Shown here piece after piece: positions 23,923-33,100 of a stretch of 64,000 nt of DNA. The position numbers were made by a program, and so were the translations under genes. Numbering within the stretch: position 1 is the stretch's first letter; every line of letters begins with the position of its first letter. The DNA comes from Bacteroidales bacterium. GTDB lineage: Bacteria; Bacteroidota; Bacteroidia; Bacteroidales; WCHB1-69. Location of the stretch: contig JAFPVR010000101.1 in NCBI GenBank assembly GCA_017395245.1, forward strand, positions 38,536 through 102,535, given 5' to 3'. Under the pieces are notes generated by a model. The model was not told where the DNA came from, made no database searches, and saw only the letters and a program-made list of their open reading frames with translations.

Positions 23923-24768
23923 ATGGAACAGAATAAAGACACAAGACAAAACGGTGAAATTATCCTTTACCAGCCCGACAGCAGCATCCGGCTGGAGGTG
24001 CGGATGGAGGAGGAGACGGTGTGGCTCACGCAGGCGCAGATGGCGATGTTATTCGGTGTTGACCGCACCGTCATCGTGAAGCATATTGGAAACATATTCA
24101 AAACCAAGGAATTGGAAGAATCTCCAACATGTGCAAAAATTGCACAACTTCAACAAGAAGGGAACAGACAGGTTTTGCGAGAAGTGAAATATTACAACTT
24201 GGACATGATTATTTCTGTTGGATTTAGAGTCAATTCCATCAATGCAACACGCTTCCGCCAATGGGCGAACCGCGTGCTCAAAGACTACCTCCTTCACGGT
24301 TACGCAGTCAACCAACGGATTGAACGGTTGGAACAGCGTGTCAGCAAAACGGAAGAGCAAATCGGGCTCTTCGTGCGCACGGCTCTGCCGCCCGTGGAAG
24401 GCGTCTTCTACGACGGCCAGATCTTCGACGCCTACACTTTCGCCTCCGACCTAATCCGCGCGGCAAGGAAACGCATCGTCCTCATCGACAACTACATTGA
24501 CGATTCCGTGTTGATGATGCTGGCGAAGAGAGAGGAGGGAGTGACGGCGGATATTGTCACGCGGCGCGTCACCGAGACCCTGACCCTCGACCTCGAACGC
24601 CACAACCGGCAGTACCCGCCCGTAAATATTCGGGAGTGCGACCGCTACCACGACCGCTTCCTCATCATCGACGAAACGGTGTATCACCTCGGCGCGTCGC
24701 TCAAGGACCTCGGGAAGAAGCTGTTTGCGTTCAGCAGGATGGAAATCAAGGCGGAGGAGATAATGTAG
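23923..24768 (+). CDS. RhuM-like protein with PLD-like C-terminal domain, copy 2
   Basis: A 281-residue tandem paralogue 35 bp after copy 1, with the same short leader (AACCTA(T)AAAnAAAAATCAAA type). Residues 1-43 and about 105-275 are almost identical to copy 1, at DNA level too. Residues 44-104 are replaced: FGVDRTVIVKHIGNIFKTKE and REVKYYNLDMIISVGFRVNS stand where copy 1 has a different sequence. The swapped part is the helix-turn-helix-like recognition region, so the two copies probably read different DNA sites. The stop codon lies inside an R1 palindrome (24765-24790). It probably depends on module B for transcription. Confidence 0.8.
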   Translation: MEQNKDTRQNGEIILYQPDSSIRLEVRMEEETVWLTQAQMAMLFGVDRTVIVKHIGNIFKTKELEESPTCAKIAQLQQEGNRQVLREVKYYNLDMIISVGFRVNSINATRFRQWANRVLKDYLLHGYAVNQRIERLEQRVSKTEEQIGLFVRTALPPVEGVFYDGQIFDAYTFASDLIRAARKRIVLIDNYIDDSVLMMLAKREEGVTADIVTRRVTETLTLDLERHNRQYPPVNIRECDRYHDRFLIIDETVYHLGASLKDLGKKLFAFSRMEIKAEEIM

Positions 24769-24790
24769 GTGCAAAATTTTGCGTCTCTAC
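24765..24790. repeat. R1 palindrome at the 3' end of RhuM copy 2
   Basis: GTAGGTGCAAA...TTTGCGTCTCTAC supplies the TAG stop codon (24766-24768) and may act as terminator between the plus-strand pair and the minus-strand GT gene. Confidence 0.85.
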
Positions 24791-24818
24791 ACCCAAACTC
24801 TTTCGAGTTGAATAGGAT

Positions 24819-26783
24819 TCAAGTTGTCTCTTTTGTGCGCATACGCCGCCACCCACGCGCCACAATCGTCACGTCGTTCCAGACACGGTAGTCGCGCACG
24901 TAGAGCTCTTCCGTCCGCGCTAACATCTCGTCGGAAAAGACGCAGTCGGGATAGGCGTCGGCGGGATGGAGGACGCCAGGAGGGAGGGAGCCTTCACCAG
25001 TTTGCGATTCCGGACGCAATCCCACCCAGCTTTTCTTGCCGGAGAGCACCGCGAAGAGGTTGCGCACGAAGGCACCTTTGTGGTCTACAAACCAAATGTC
25101 CACGGGCAGGAACAGCAACAGCAGCAAGGAGGCCACGATGTCGAAGGCGCGCTTGCGGCGGCGGTTCTGCGGCTGATAGACGGGCTGCAGCGGGATGGTG
25201 TAAAGGTCGTCAACCGTGAAAATGGTGTTGCTGCCGATAATCGAGGAGGCATCCTCGGGAGCGATTTTGAACTCCACCGGACGGTCCTGCAAGCGGTTCA
25301 TCCAGCCGATAATCTGGTCGGCGGGGATGTCGCGGGCACAGAAAATCACCTCGTTGACCTGGTAGATGGTGAGCAGCTCGGAAAGGTCATCCAAGCACCC
25401 TATAACCAACGAGTTGGCATTCTCAACGGGCTGCGTCATCACGATTCCCACGAACTCTCGCGGGACGTTCATCGACTGCACCATACCTAACACGCGCGCC
25501 GTCTCCTCCTCACCGCCCACAATGGCAATGCGCTGCCGCAGGCGGCGGGTGTCGAGGTCGAGGAGGCGGGCCCTTACGAGCAACTGTCGCAACAAGTTAA
25601 CGACGAACAACGCCCATACCGCGCCCATGACCACCACGGCACGAGAGAAGCGCATAGTCTCCGGTAACAGCGCGTAGATCAGCAGGATAACCACCGTTCC
25701 TGCCACTATGCCGCGATTCAACTTCGAGCGGTTCACCGGCTTCCTGTAGCCGCCGTTGATCCATATCGCAAGCTGCCACAAGAGCGTGTAACCGACCAGA
25801 ACCCCGTAGAAATAGTAATCTTCGAACGAGGAGTTCCGATGCATCAGCACGGCCTGCTCCCAATATTTCGACAAAGCAAAGAGTCCAGCGTAAATCAGCA
25901 CGAAATCCAACAGCGGCAGCAGAATCTTGCCGAAAAGCCGCGTCAGGGCGGCCAGGGCGGCACGAAACCAAATCGCCGCATCCACTGCCACGTTGAAAAT
26001 CTTGGCGTTGTTGGCCGAGAAATGCTTCTTCGCGAAAATCTGCATCGCCTTGTAGAAGACGTACACATAGTTCAGACTCCCCTTCTTCGTGCTCTCGCCT
26101 TTGTAGTGGATGATGCGGGTCTGCGGGAAGTAGTAGTTCTTGTAGCCGCCCTTCAAAATCCTGTACGACAGGTCGATATCCTCGCCGTACATGAAATAGT
26201 CCTCGTCCAAAAGCCCCACCTCGTCGAGCACCGACCGACGAAGCATCATGTACGCGCCAGCCAACACTTCGACTTCGTGGGTCTCGTCCTCACCGATGTA
26301 AGTAGCATGGTAAGCCCCGAATTTCTTCGACTTCGGGAAGAGCTTCGAAAGCCCGAACAGCTTGTAGAACGATGACGACGGGTACGGAATCCCGCGCTTC
26401 GACTCGGGCAGAAACCGTCCCTGGCCGTCCACCATCTTCACGCCAAGACCGCCGCAGTCGGGGGTGGCATCCATGAAGTCAATACATTTCGAGAAGGTGT
26501 CCTCCTCCACGAGCGTATCGGGATTAAGGAGCAGCACATATTCACCCGTGGAGATGCGGATGGCCTGGTTGTTAGCCTTCGCAAAGCCCACATTGTCTTG
26601 GTTTTCAATAAGTTTAACCTGCGGAAACTTGGCTTTCACCATCGCCACGGAATCGTCCACGGAATGGTTGTCCACCACGTAAATCTCCCCCTCAATGCCA
26701 CGCATAGCCTTCACCGCCGACGCGAGCGCCTGCTCCAAAAACGCCGAAACGTTGTAGTTCACTATGATGACGGATAATTTCAA
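24819..26783 (-). CDS. GT2 glycosyltransferase fused to a degenerate polyprenyl-phosphate sugar-transferase-like domain
   Basis: A 654-residue protein. Residues 1-235 are a family-2 glycosyltransferase: LSVIIVNYN at the start, YVVDNHSVDDS, NVGFAKANNQAIR, LLLNPDT as the DxD-like site, and DEDYFMYGEDIDLSYRI. Residues 275-420 hold about five membrane segments. Residues 420-540 resemble the nucleotide-binding part of polyprenyl sugar transferases (RIAIVGGEEETARVLGMVQS). The C-terminus has RRKRAFDIVASLLLLLF and KKSWVGLRPE, echoes of the start and end of the PF02397 sugar-transferase domain, but the catalytic core between them is missing. It probably acts at the inner membrane in glycan assembly. 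It lies downstream of psd on the same strand. Confidence 0.75.
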   Translation of the reverse strand: MKLSVIIVNYNVSAFLEQALASAVKAMRGIEGEIYVVDNHSVDDSVAMVKAKFPQVKLIENQDNVGFAKANNQAIRISTGEYVLLLNPDTLVEEDTFSKCIDFMDATPDCGGLGVKMVDGQGRFLPESKRGIPYPSSSFYKLFGLSKLFPKSKKFGAYHATYIGEDETHEVEVLAGAYMMLRRSVLDEVGLLDEDYFMYGEDIDLSYRILKGGYKNYYFPQTRIIHYKGESTKKGSLNYVYVFYKAMQIFAKKHFSANNAKIFNVAVDAAIWFRAALAALTRLFGKILLPLLDFVLIYAGLFALSKYWEQAVLMHRNSSFEDYYFYGVLVGYTLLWQLAIWINGGYRKPVNRSKLNRGIVAGTVVILLIYALLPETMRFSRAVVVMGAVWALFVVNLLRQLLVRARLLDLDTRRLRQRIAIVGGEEETARVLGMVQSMNVPREFVGIVMTQPVENANSLVIGCLDDLSELLTIYQVNEVIFCARDIPADQIIGWMNRLQDRPVEFKIAPEDASSIIGSNTIFTVDDLYTIPLQPVYQPQNRRRKRAFDIVASLLLLLFLPVDIWFVDHKGAFVRNLFAVLSGKKSWVGLRPESQTGEGSLPPGVLHPADAYPDCVFSDEMLARTEELYVRDYRVWNDVTIVARGWRRMRTKETT

Positions 26784-26825
26784 TGGGCTGGATATTACGT
26801 TATTATCTCTTTGTTTGTAAACATA

Positions 26826-26862
26826 CCCCCCGGCCTATCGGCCACCCCCCTAAAGGGGGGAA
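26826..26862. repeat. palindromes GGCCTATCGGCC and CCCCCCTAAAGGGGGG
   Basis: Two adjacent short palindromes in the 116-bp gap between psd and the GT2 gene. Confidence 0.7.
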
Positions 26863-26899
26863 CTGGGGAACGTCGCTTTTCCTCCGTATTTTGTCATGA

Positions 26900-27553
26900 T
26901 CAGAAATACGCCAGCACGGTCTTCTTCGAGACGGCCTTGTCGCCTTTGCTGACGGCGGGGATGGCGGTTTTGGGGAGGAAGACATCCACGCGGGAGCCGA
27001 ACTTGATCATACCGACCTCCTCGCCCTGTTCCACACGGTCGCCGACCTCGGGGTAGCTGATGATGCGGCGCGCCACAAAACCCGCAATCTGCCGGAATAG
27101 CACCTCCACATCGTCGTTGCGCACCACGATGGTGTTGTGCTCGTTGTCAACCGACGACTTCGGGAGCTTGGCCAGCAGGTACTTGCCGGGATGGTAGGCC
27201 GCGTAAGAGACATCGCCCGTGATGGGATAGCTGTTCACATGCACGTTGTGGATGGACATGAAGACGGAGATCTTCAGCCGCTCATCCTTGAAATACTCGT
27301 GCTCGAAAGCCGGCCCGACATAAACGATGGTACCGTCGGCGGGGGAAAGCACGCCGTCATCCACCTTGTTGATGACGCGAGTCGGGACGCGGAAGAAGCG
27401 GAGAATCAGGGCTCCTATGGCAATCATGATGGAGAAGAAAATCACATTCGCCCACCATAAGTTTGCCAGGAACAGGGCATAGCATATCGACGTCAACGCA
27501 ATGGTGACGAGGCTGACGAAGATAATCAGCTTACCCGCCTGATGGAACTTCAT
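26900..27553 (-). CDS. psd: phosphatidylserine decarboxylase proenzyme
   Basis: About 217 residues from the ATG at 27553 (MKFHQAGKL); a GTG three codons upstream (27562) is possible. It has two N-terminal membrane segments, then VLSPADGTIVYVG, FMSIHNVHVNSYPITG with the conserved His residues, and FGSRVDVFLP near the C-terminus. There, the Gly-Ser bond is the self-cleavage site that makes the pyruvoyl group. The short form, with GS rather than the longer LGST context, matches the bacterial archaetidyl/phosphatidylserine decarboxylase type common in Bacteroidota. It converts phosphatidylserine to phosphatidylethanolamine at the inner membrane. It sits between a lipoprotein gene (15 bp gap) and the GT2 gene on the same strand. 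Confidence 0.92.
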   Translation of the reverse strand: MKFHQAGKLIIFVSLVTIALTSICYALFLANLWWANVIFFSIMIAIGALILRFFRVPTRVINKVDDGVLSPADGTIVYVGPAFEHEYFKDERLKISVFMSIHNVHVNSYPITGDVSYAAYHPGKYLLAKLPKSSVDNEHNTIVVRNDDVEVLFRQIAGFVARRIISYPEVGDRVEQGEEVGMIKFGSRVDVFLPKTAIPAVSKGDKAVSKKTVLAYF

Positions 27554-27568
27554 GCCAACCACTTCGGC

Positions 27569-28492
27569 TTATTTCTTATATAATATGAAGGTACTGGTCG
27601 GAAATCCTGTTTCCGAAGATTTTGTCTTCCACTGACGCGGATAATGCTTGTCGTTCATATAGTTCGTACCTTCGTAGCTAAAGGTGATGTCCTCCACCTT
27701 CGAAAGATTGCCGGCAACCACTGTTTCCACATGCTCCGTAAGCGGAAGGTTAAGATAATAACCCTTCATGTCGGCGTAGGCGAACACCAAACCGTAGAAT
27801 GGGTTGTAAGATTTCACGTCATAGGTGTACGTATGGGTGATAACCGTCTGCTTGATAGGAAATTCCTCCACGTATGTGGCAATATTATCGTAAGTTTTGT
27901 GTTTGCCGGGATCGTACGTGAAACGCTTCACGGAGTACATAATCAGATCCTTCGACTCGCTGGTGCGGAAAATTTCGGAAATCTTCTCATAATTGCCAAA
28001 AACCATGTCATAAAGCGGATGCTTGGCCTTTTTCCAATAGTATTGGTCGTAGAACTCGCGGTCGTACATCTCGTCAATGTAGCTGATTCGACCGTAAGCC
28101 TTGTCTTTCTTATTGTCGATGCGGTGTACGGTGTACTCCAAACGCACAGCCCCGTCAATCGTGTAGGTCATCTTGTCGAGCAGACGGTTCGTCCACTGCA
28201 GGTCGATCGTCTCGGTATAGTCCTTGTCGACATGCACAATCTTGCTGACAGTCTGGTCCTTGTTGTAGGAAAAATCGAAGGAGTATAGGCTGTCTATAAT
28301 AATCTGCTGGATCTGTTGGCCCTTGCTGTCGTAGATAAAATGCTCGTTGGGGTGGTCCCAGTCGCTGTTGCTGCGGTACCAGATTTTGCTGATCTTGCAG
28401 GTGGGGTTGTAGATTTCTTCATCGGGCTTGCAGGAGGTGAACGCGGCCACCAACACAGCCATCACTAACAGGGAGAATACATATTTTTTCAT
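27569..28492 (-). CDS. hypothetical lipoprotein
   Basis: A 307-residue predicted lipoprotein. The ATG at 28492 starts a signal with lipobox TSC (Cys near residue 21, in FTSCKPDEE). The frame extends to 28531, but that would cross the -7 box at 28521-28528. The mature protein is rich in Tyr, Lys and Asp, with recurring short strands (FIYDSKGQQIQQIIID, FSYNKDQTVSKIVHVD, FTYDPGKHKTYDNI). This resembles YD-/antiparallel-strand proteins often seen as Bacteroidota DUF4595-like lipoproteins. I do not recognise a specific family. It has its own promoter and is followed closely by psd, with which it may be cotranscribed. Confidence 0.75.
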   Translation of the reverse strand: MKKYVFSLLVMAVLVAAFTSCKPDEEIYNPTCKISKIWYRSNSDWDHPNEHFIYDSKGQQIQQIIIDSLYSFDFSYNKDQTVSKIVHVDKDYTETIDLQWTNRLLDKMTYTIDGAVRLEYTVHRIDNKKDKAYGRISYIDEMYDREFYDQYYWKKAKHPLYDMVFGNYEKISEIFRTSESKDLIMYSVKRFTYDPGKHKTYDNIATYVEEFPIKQTVITHTYTYDVKSYNPFYGLVFAYADMKGYYLNLPLTEHVETVVAGNLSKVEDITFSYEGTNYMNDKHYPRQWKTKSSETGFPTSTFILYKK

Positions 28493-28520
28493 ATTGCACA
28501 ATTTTTCGAAAATACGGCGG

Positions 28521-28528
28521 CAAAGATA
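28521..28528 (-). promoter_or_regulatory. -7 box TATCTTTG (minus) for the lipoprotein gene
   Basis: CAAAGATA on plus, 28 bp upstream of the ATG at 28492. It overlaps the end of the radical SAM gene region. Confidence 0.7.
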
Positions 28529-28536
28529 CATTTTTT

Positions 28537-29313
28537 TTAATACGCATCCGCACTAAATCCCTCCGCACGGAGTTTTGCGACAATCCCCTCCAGGTAGGAT
28601 TTGTCGAATTTGTGGAGGTTAAGGGCGGGTGTCTCGCGGTCGAGGGAGTAAATCACGATGCGCTTGGGCTGGATGCGGCGGATGCGCGCCAACCACTGCG
28701 ACCATTCGGGCTCCACGGAATTGTCGAATGCCCTACCCTCGCGCTCACCGCTGAGAAACATCGTCTGGATGACGAGATTGCCGTTGAACGTGCAGAGAAG
28801 GTCGGTAACCTGCTCTATATCAACGGGCACGATGGGCGCGTTGAGGGTGTCGAGCATTGCCTGCGTGCCCGCGTCGAGCTTCAGCATCGGATTCTCGATG
28901 CGCTGCAGGGCGCGGATAATTTCAGGACGGCTGAGCTGCGTGGCATTCGACAGGCAGGTGATGATGGCCTGCGGGTAGTACTTGTCGCGCAACACCAACA
29001 GTCCGTCGATGACCTCGTCGAACCAAGGGTAAAGCGTCGGCTCACCGTTGCCGGAGAAGGTGATGCTGTCGACGGGCGTGTTTGCGCGGACGCATTCCGC
29101 CAGCTTCCGCTCGATGGCCTCCATGACCAACTCCAACGGATAGGGTTCCCGTGCGTTGAGGTTTTTCTCCAACGTCCATCCGCACTCGCAATAGAGGCAG
29201 TTGAAGGTGCAGATTTTCTCATCCACGGGCATGAGGTTGATGCCCAAGGAGTGGCCTAATCGTCGGCTGTGTATGGGCCCGAAGGCGATGGATTCCCACA
29301 AGAAGGTGCTCAT
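28537..29313 (-). CDS. radical SAM protein
   Basis: A 258-residue protein. The iron-sulfur motif CTFNCLYC (CxxxCxxC) is near residues 35-42, within VDEKICTFNCLYCECGW. SAM-binding GNGEPTLYP is near 90, then CLSNATQLSRPEI, LKLDAG and QTMFLSGE. The start IAFGPIHSRRLGHSLGINLM is characteristic of a conserved radical SAM group found in many anaerobes. The substrate is unknown. It is compact and without an accessory cluster domain, so it may be a small-molecule or activating-type enzyme. It is on the same strand as dCMP deaminase, separated from it by word repeats and an R2 copy. Confidence 0.85.
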   Translation of the reverse strand: MSTFLWESIAFGPIHSRRLGHSLGINLMPVDEKICTFNCLYCECGWTLEKNLNAREPYPLELVMEAIERKLAECVRANTPVDSITFSGNGEPTLYPWFDEVIDGLLVLRDKYYPQAIITCLSNATQLSRPEIIRALQRIENPMLKLDAGTQAMLDTLNAPIVPVDIEQVTDLLCTFNGNLVIQTMFLSGEREGRAFDNSVEPEWSQWLARIRRIQPKRIVIYSLDRETPALNLHKFDKSYLEGIVAKLRAEGFSADAY

Positions 29314-29317
29314 TTGA

Positions 29318-29440
29318 ATGGTTATTGGTTATGGGTTATTGGTTATTGGTTATTGAAGCCCCACATTGCGGCTTCGCCTTATGTGGGGTTAATTGCGCTT
29401 CGCGCGTGTTGCCTCTTCGAGGCTGCTCAAGGAACATTTT
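29318..29440. repeat. word repeat (ggttattggttatt) plus inverted R2 palindrome
   Basis: Five GGTTATTG-type words (29318-29356) are followed by an R2 unit in minus orientation (about 29362-29430, CCCCACATTGC ... TGTGGGG, CCTCTTCGAGG). Confidence 0.8.
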
Positions 29441-29932
29441 TTATTGTTTGTCATATTTCACCACCTCTTCGGAGAAAAACTCCAGTTCGACGCCGGCCTG
29501 GCGGAACATCTCCTCAGACTCGGCGCCGGCGTGGTATTTGTTGGCGCAGACCACGCGGGTGATGCCGCAATTGATGATGAGCATCGCGCAGGTTCGGCAG
29601 GGGGTCATGCGGCAGTAGAGGGTGGCGCCGTTGAGGGAAATGCCCAACTTGGCGGCCTGGCAGATGGCGTTCTGCTCGGCATGGACGGTGCGCACACAAT
29701 GCTGCGTCACGGTTCCATCCTCATGCACCGTCTGTTTGAGCTGGTGTCCCACCTCGTCGCAGTGCGGCAGCCCTTTGGGCGCGCCCACGTAACCGGTCAC
29801 CAAAATCTGGCGGTCGCGGACTACCACACACCCGCTGCGCCCGCGATCGCAGGTGGCTCGCTTGCTCACCGTGTCGGCAATCTCCATGAAATACTCGTCC
29901 CACGACGGACGTACGTGTTTTGTTTCTTCCAT
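29441..29932 (-). CDS. deoxycytidylate (dCMP) deaminase
   Basis: A 163-residue zinc-dependent deaminase. The zinc/catalytic motif HAEQNA (residues 84-89) has His and Glu. PCRTCAMLI (about 109-117) supplies two Cys ligands. CDRGRSGCVVVRDRQILVTG and GYVGAPKGLPHCDEVGH are typical of the dCMP/ComEB deaminase family. It supplies dUMP for thymidylate synthesis. Length and motifs match the family without extra domains. It is the first gene of the minus-strand group that runs to the GT2 gene, and is divergent from the glycogen gene. Confidence 0.9.
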   Translation of the reverse strand: MEETKHVRPSWDEYFMEIADTVSKRATCDRGRSGCVVVRDRQILVTGYVGAPKGLPHCDEVGHQLKQTVHEDGTVTQHCVRTVHAEQNAICQAAKLGISLNGATLYCRMTPCRTCAMLIINCGITRVVCANKYHAGAESEEMFRQAGVELEFFSEEVVKYDKQ

Positions 29933-30064
29933 AATGCTATAAAAAAGCAGCCTCTAATACTACTGTTGTTAAGTTGTTTTTATCAGGAGCACCGCCATTC
30001 CTGGCGGCTTTTGTGCGGCAGGGATGCCGCACCTTCTAAAACCGGCGGCAAAGGTACATTTTTT

Positions 30065-30097
30065 TTGACGAAGTTTCGCGTTTTTTTCCTACCTTTG
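30065..30097 (+). promoter_or_regulatory. promoter TTG-22-TACCTTTG of the glycogen gene
   Basis: TTG at 30065-30067 and TACCTTTG at 30090-30097 fit the Bacteroidota -33/-7 pattern. The ATG follows at 30139. Confidence 0.65.
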
Positions 30098-30138
30098 CGG
30101 CTTTATTGCCAAAATTTGATTTTTAACACCAAGTATTT

Positions 30139-33100
30139 ATGAGTCAGAGACATAGCGATTACCTTTTTGAAACTTCCTGGGAGATTTGCAACAAAGTGGG
30201 CGGCATCTACACCGTCCTTTCCACCAAGGCGGCCACCGTGGTCGAGAGCTACCACGACCATTACATCTGCATCGGACCCGACATTTCCAAAGAATACAAC
30301 GATGATTTCGTGGAAGATTCCACGCTGTTCAAGAACTGGCGCGACATCGTGGCGCGCGACGGACTGAAAGTGCGCATCGGACGCTGGCAGATTGTGGGCT
30401 CGCCCGTAGTCTTCCTGGTCGATTTCACCAACTTTTTCGAGAAAAAGAACGAGATTCTGACCAAGTTCTGGCTTAGCTGCAAACTGGATTCCATTTCCGG
30501 GCAGTGGGACTACATCGAACCAGCGCTGTTCGGCTATGCCGCCGGCCGCGTCATCGAGAGCTTTTACAATTTCTACTGCAGCTCGATGGACAAGATTGTG
30601 GCGCACTTCCACGAATGGATGACCGGCACCGGTATCCTCTATTTGGAGTCCGTGACCCCGCAAATCGCTACCGTCTTCACGACCCACGCCACCGTGCTCG
30701 GCCGCTGCATCGCCGGCAACGGTCTTCCGCTATACGCTGACACAAAGCAATATAACCCAGTGGATACGGCCTCCCGCTTCGGGGTGCAATCCAAATATTC
30801 GTTGGAGTCACTGTCCGCCAAGTACGCCGACGCCTACACGACCGTGAGCGAGATCACCAACAAAGAGTGCGACGCTTTCTTCGAGAAGCCCGCCGACGTG
30901 ATCACCATCAACGGTTTTGAGAACGCTTTCGTGCCGCAAGGTGAGGCGTTCGACCGCAAGCGCAAAGCAGCCCGCGAAAAACTCTTGCAGGTGGCCTCCA
31001 CGCTCACGCAGGTCCAGATTTCCGATGACGCGCTGTTAGTCATCAACAGCGGTCGTTACGAGTTCAAGAACAAGGGTATCGATGTCTTTATCAAGAGCTT
31101 GGCAAAAGTGGCCGATGCAAATCCCGACCGCACAGTGGTGGCATTCCTCACCGTTCCCGCCGGTCACAGCGGCCGCAACGAGGAATTAGCCGCCCAGATG
31201 ACACAAGCGGTGAGCGGCGTTCCGATGACCGACCGTTTCACGACGCATGTATTGCACGACCCCTATAACGACCCGATTCTCAACGAATTGAATAATAACG
31301 GGTTGCATAACCAACCGGAAAAGAACCTCAAGATTGTCTTCGCGCCCGTCTATCTCGACGGCGAGGATGGCATCTTCAATATGAAATATTACGACCTGCT
31401 GATCGGCTTCGACCTTTCCGTGTTCCCATCTTATTATGAACCATGGGGTTACACACCGTTGGAGAGCATCGCGTTCGGCATCCCGACCATCACGACCTCC
31501 CTGGCCGGCTTCGGCGCGTGGGTGCAGGAGCACTTCACCCAACAGCAGAGCGTCTGCGTGATTCAGCGCACCGACCACAACGACGACGAGGTGGTGAGAA
31601 ACATCGCCGACCAAATTCTCTTCTACCTTAACTGCACCCCGCAGGCGATGAAAGACATCCGCAAAACCGCCATGGCTATCGCGGAAAAGGCTCTTTGGAC
31701 GCACCTCTTCGCCAACTATGAGCAGACCTACGAAATCGCATTGGGCAAGAGCGGCGGTCGTTACGAGCAGTACAAGGACAAGACCTCCAACGTGGGCACG
31801 ATGGTGAAAGAACTGAAGGTCGAACAGCCCGGCTGGCACCGCGTCGCCATCAAATCGCACCTGCCTTCGGAACTCCGCATGTTAGAGAAGTTGTCTGAGA
31901 ACCTATGGTGGAGCTGGACGTTCGAGGCCCGCGAGCTCTTCGAAGAGATTGCCGGTCCGTCGCTGTGGAAGGCCTGCGAAGAGAATCCTGTCCACATGTT
32001 GCAAGTGCTGCCGTTGGATCGCATGGAGAATTTCGCGCACAACGACGTCTTCCTCAACAAGTTGAAAAATGTTTACGACCGTTTCACCGCCTATATGAAC
32101 GAGCCGCGCAGCCGTCAGGAGGACCGCATCGCCTACTTCAGCATGGAGTTCGGTATCAGCAACGAGCTGAAGATCTTCTCCGGCGGTTTGGGCATGTTGG
32201 CCGGCGACTACCTCAAGGAGGCCAGCGACTGCAACGTGAACATGCTCGGCGTGGGGTTGCTGTACCGTTTCGGCTATTTCCAACAGCAGATTTCCGCTTA
32301 CGGCGAGCAGGTGAATCTCTACCCACCGCAAAGTTTCTCCAAACTGCCTATTAAGCCGTATAAAGATAAGGATGGCAACTGGCTCATGGTCAGCGTGGCG
32401 ATGCCCGGTCGCAACCTCTACGCCCGCATCTGGCGCGTGGATGTCGGTCGAATTCCGTTGTATCTGCTTGACACAGACTTTGATAAGAACTGGGAAGAGG
32501 ATCGCGGCGTGACAGCTACCCTGTACGGCGGCGATGTCGAAAACCGCCTCAAGCAGGAGATTCTGCTTGGTATCGGCGGTGTCCGTATGTTGAAAGCCAT
32601 CGGCGAGAATCCGGCCATCTACCATCTCAACGAAGGACATGCCGCCTTCTTGAATCTGGAGCGCATTCTGCATGTCATGCAGAACGAGCATGTGAACCGT
32701 CAGGTGGCGGTCGAGCTGGTGAAGGCCTCCTCGCTCTACACCACGCACACGCCCGTGCCCGCCGGCCACGACGCCTTCACGGAGGACCTCATGCGCACCT
32801 ATTTTGCCACATACTCGCAACAGTTTAACGTGAGCTGGGAGGAGTTCATGGGGCTTGGTCGCAAGCACGACAGCGACACCTTCGACAAGTTCTCGATGAG
32901 CATCCTCGCGTGCCATCTCTCGCAGGAAATCAACGGCGTGAGCCGCATCCACGGCCGAGTGTCGCAGGAGATGTTCGCTGACCTCTACGAGGGCCGTTTT
33001 GCGGAAGAGTCGCACATCGGCTACGTCACCAACGGCGTGCACTACCCGACGTGGGCGCACAAGAAATGGCAGACCCTGCACCGCAGCATTTTCGGTGAGG

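Noticed and set aside
28493-28531. Longer start for the lipoprotein gene
   Set aside because: The stretch overlaps its own -7 box (28521-28528).
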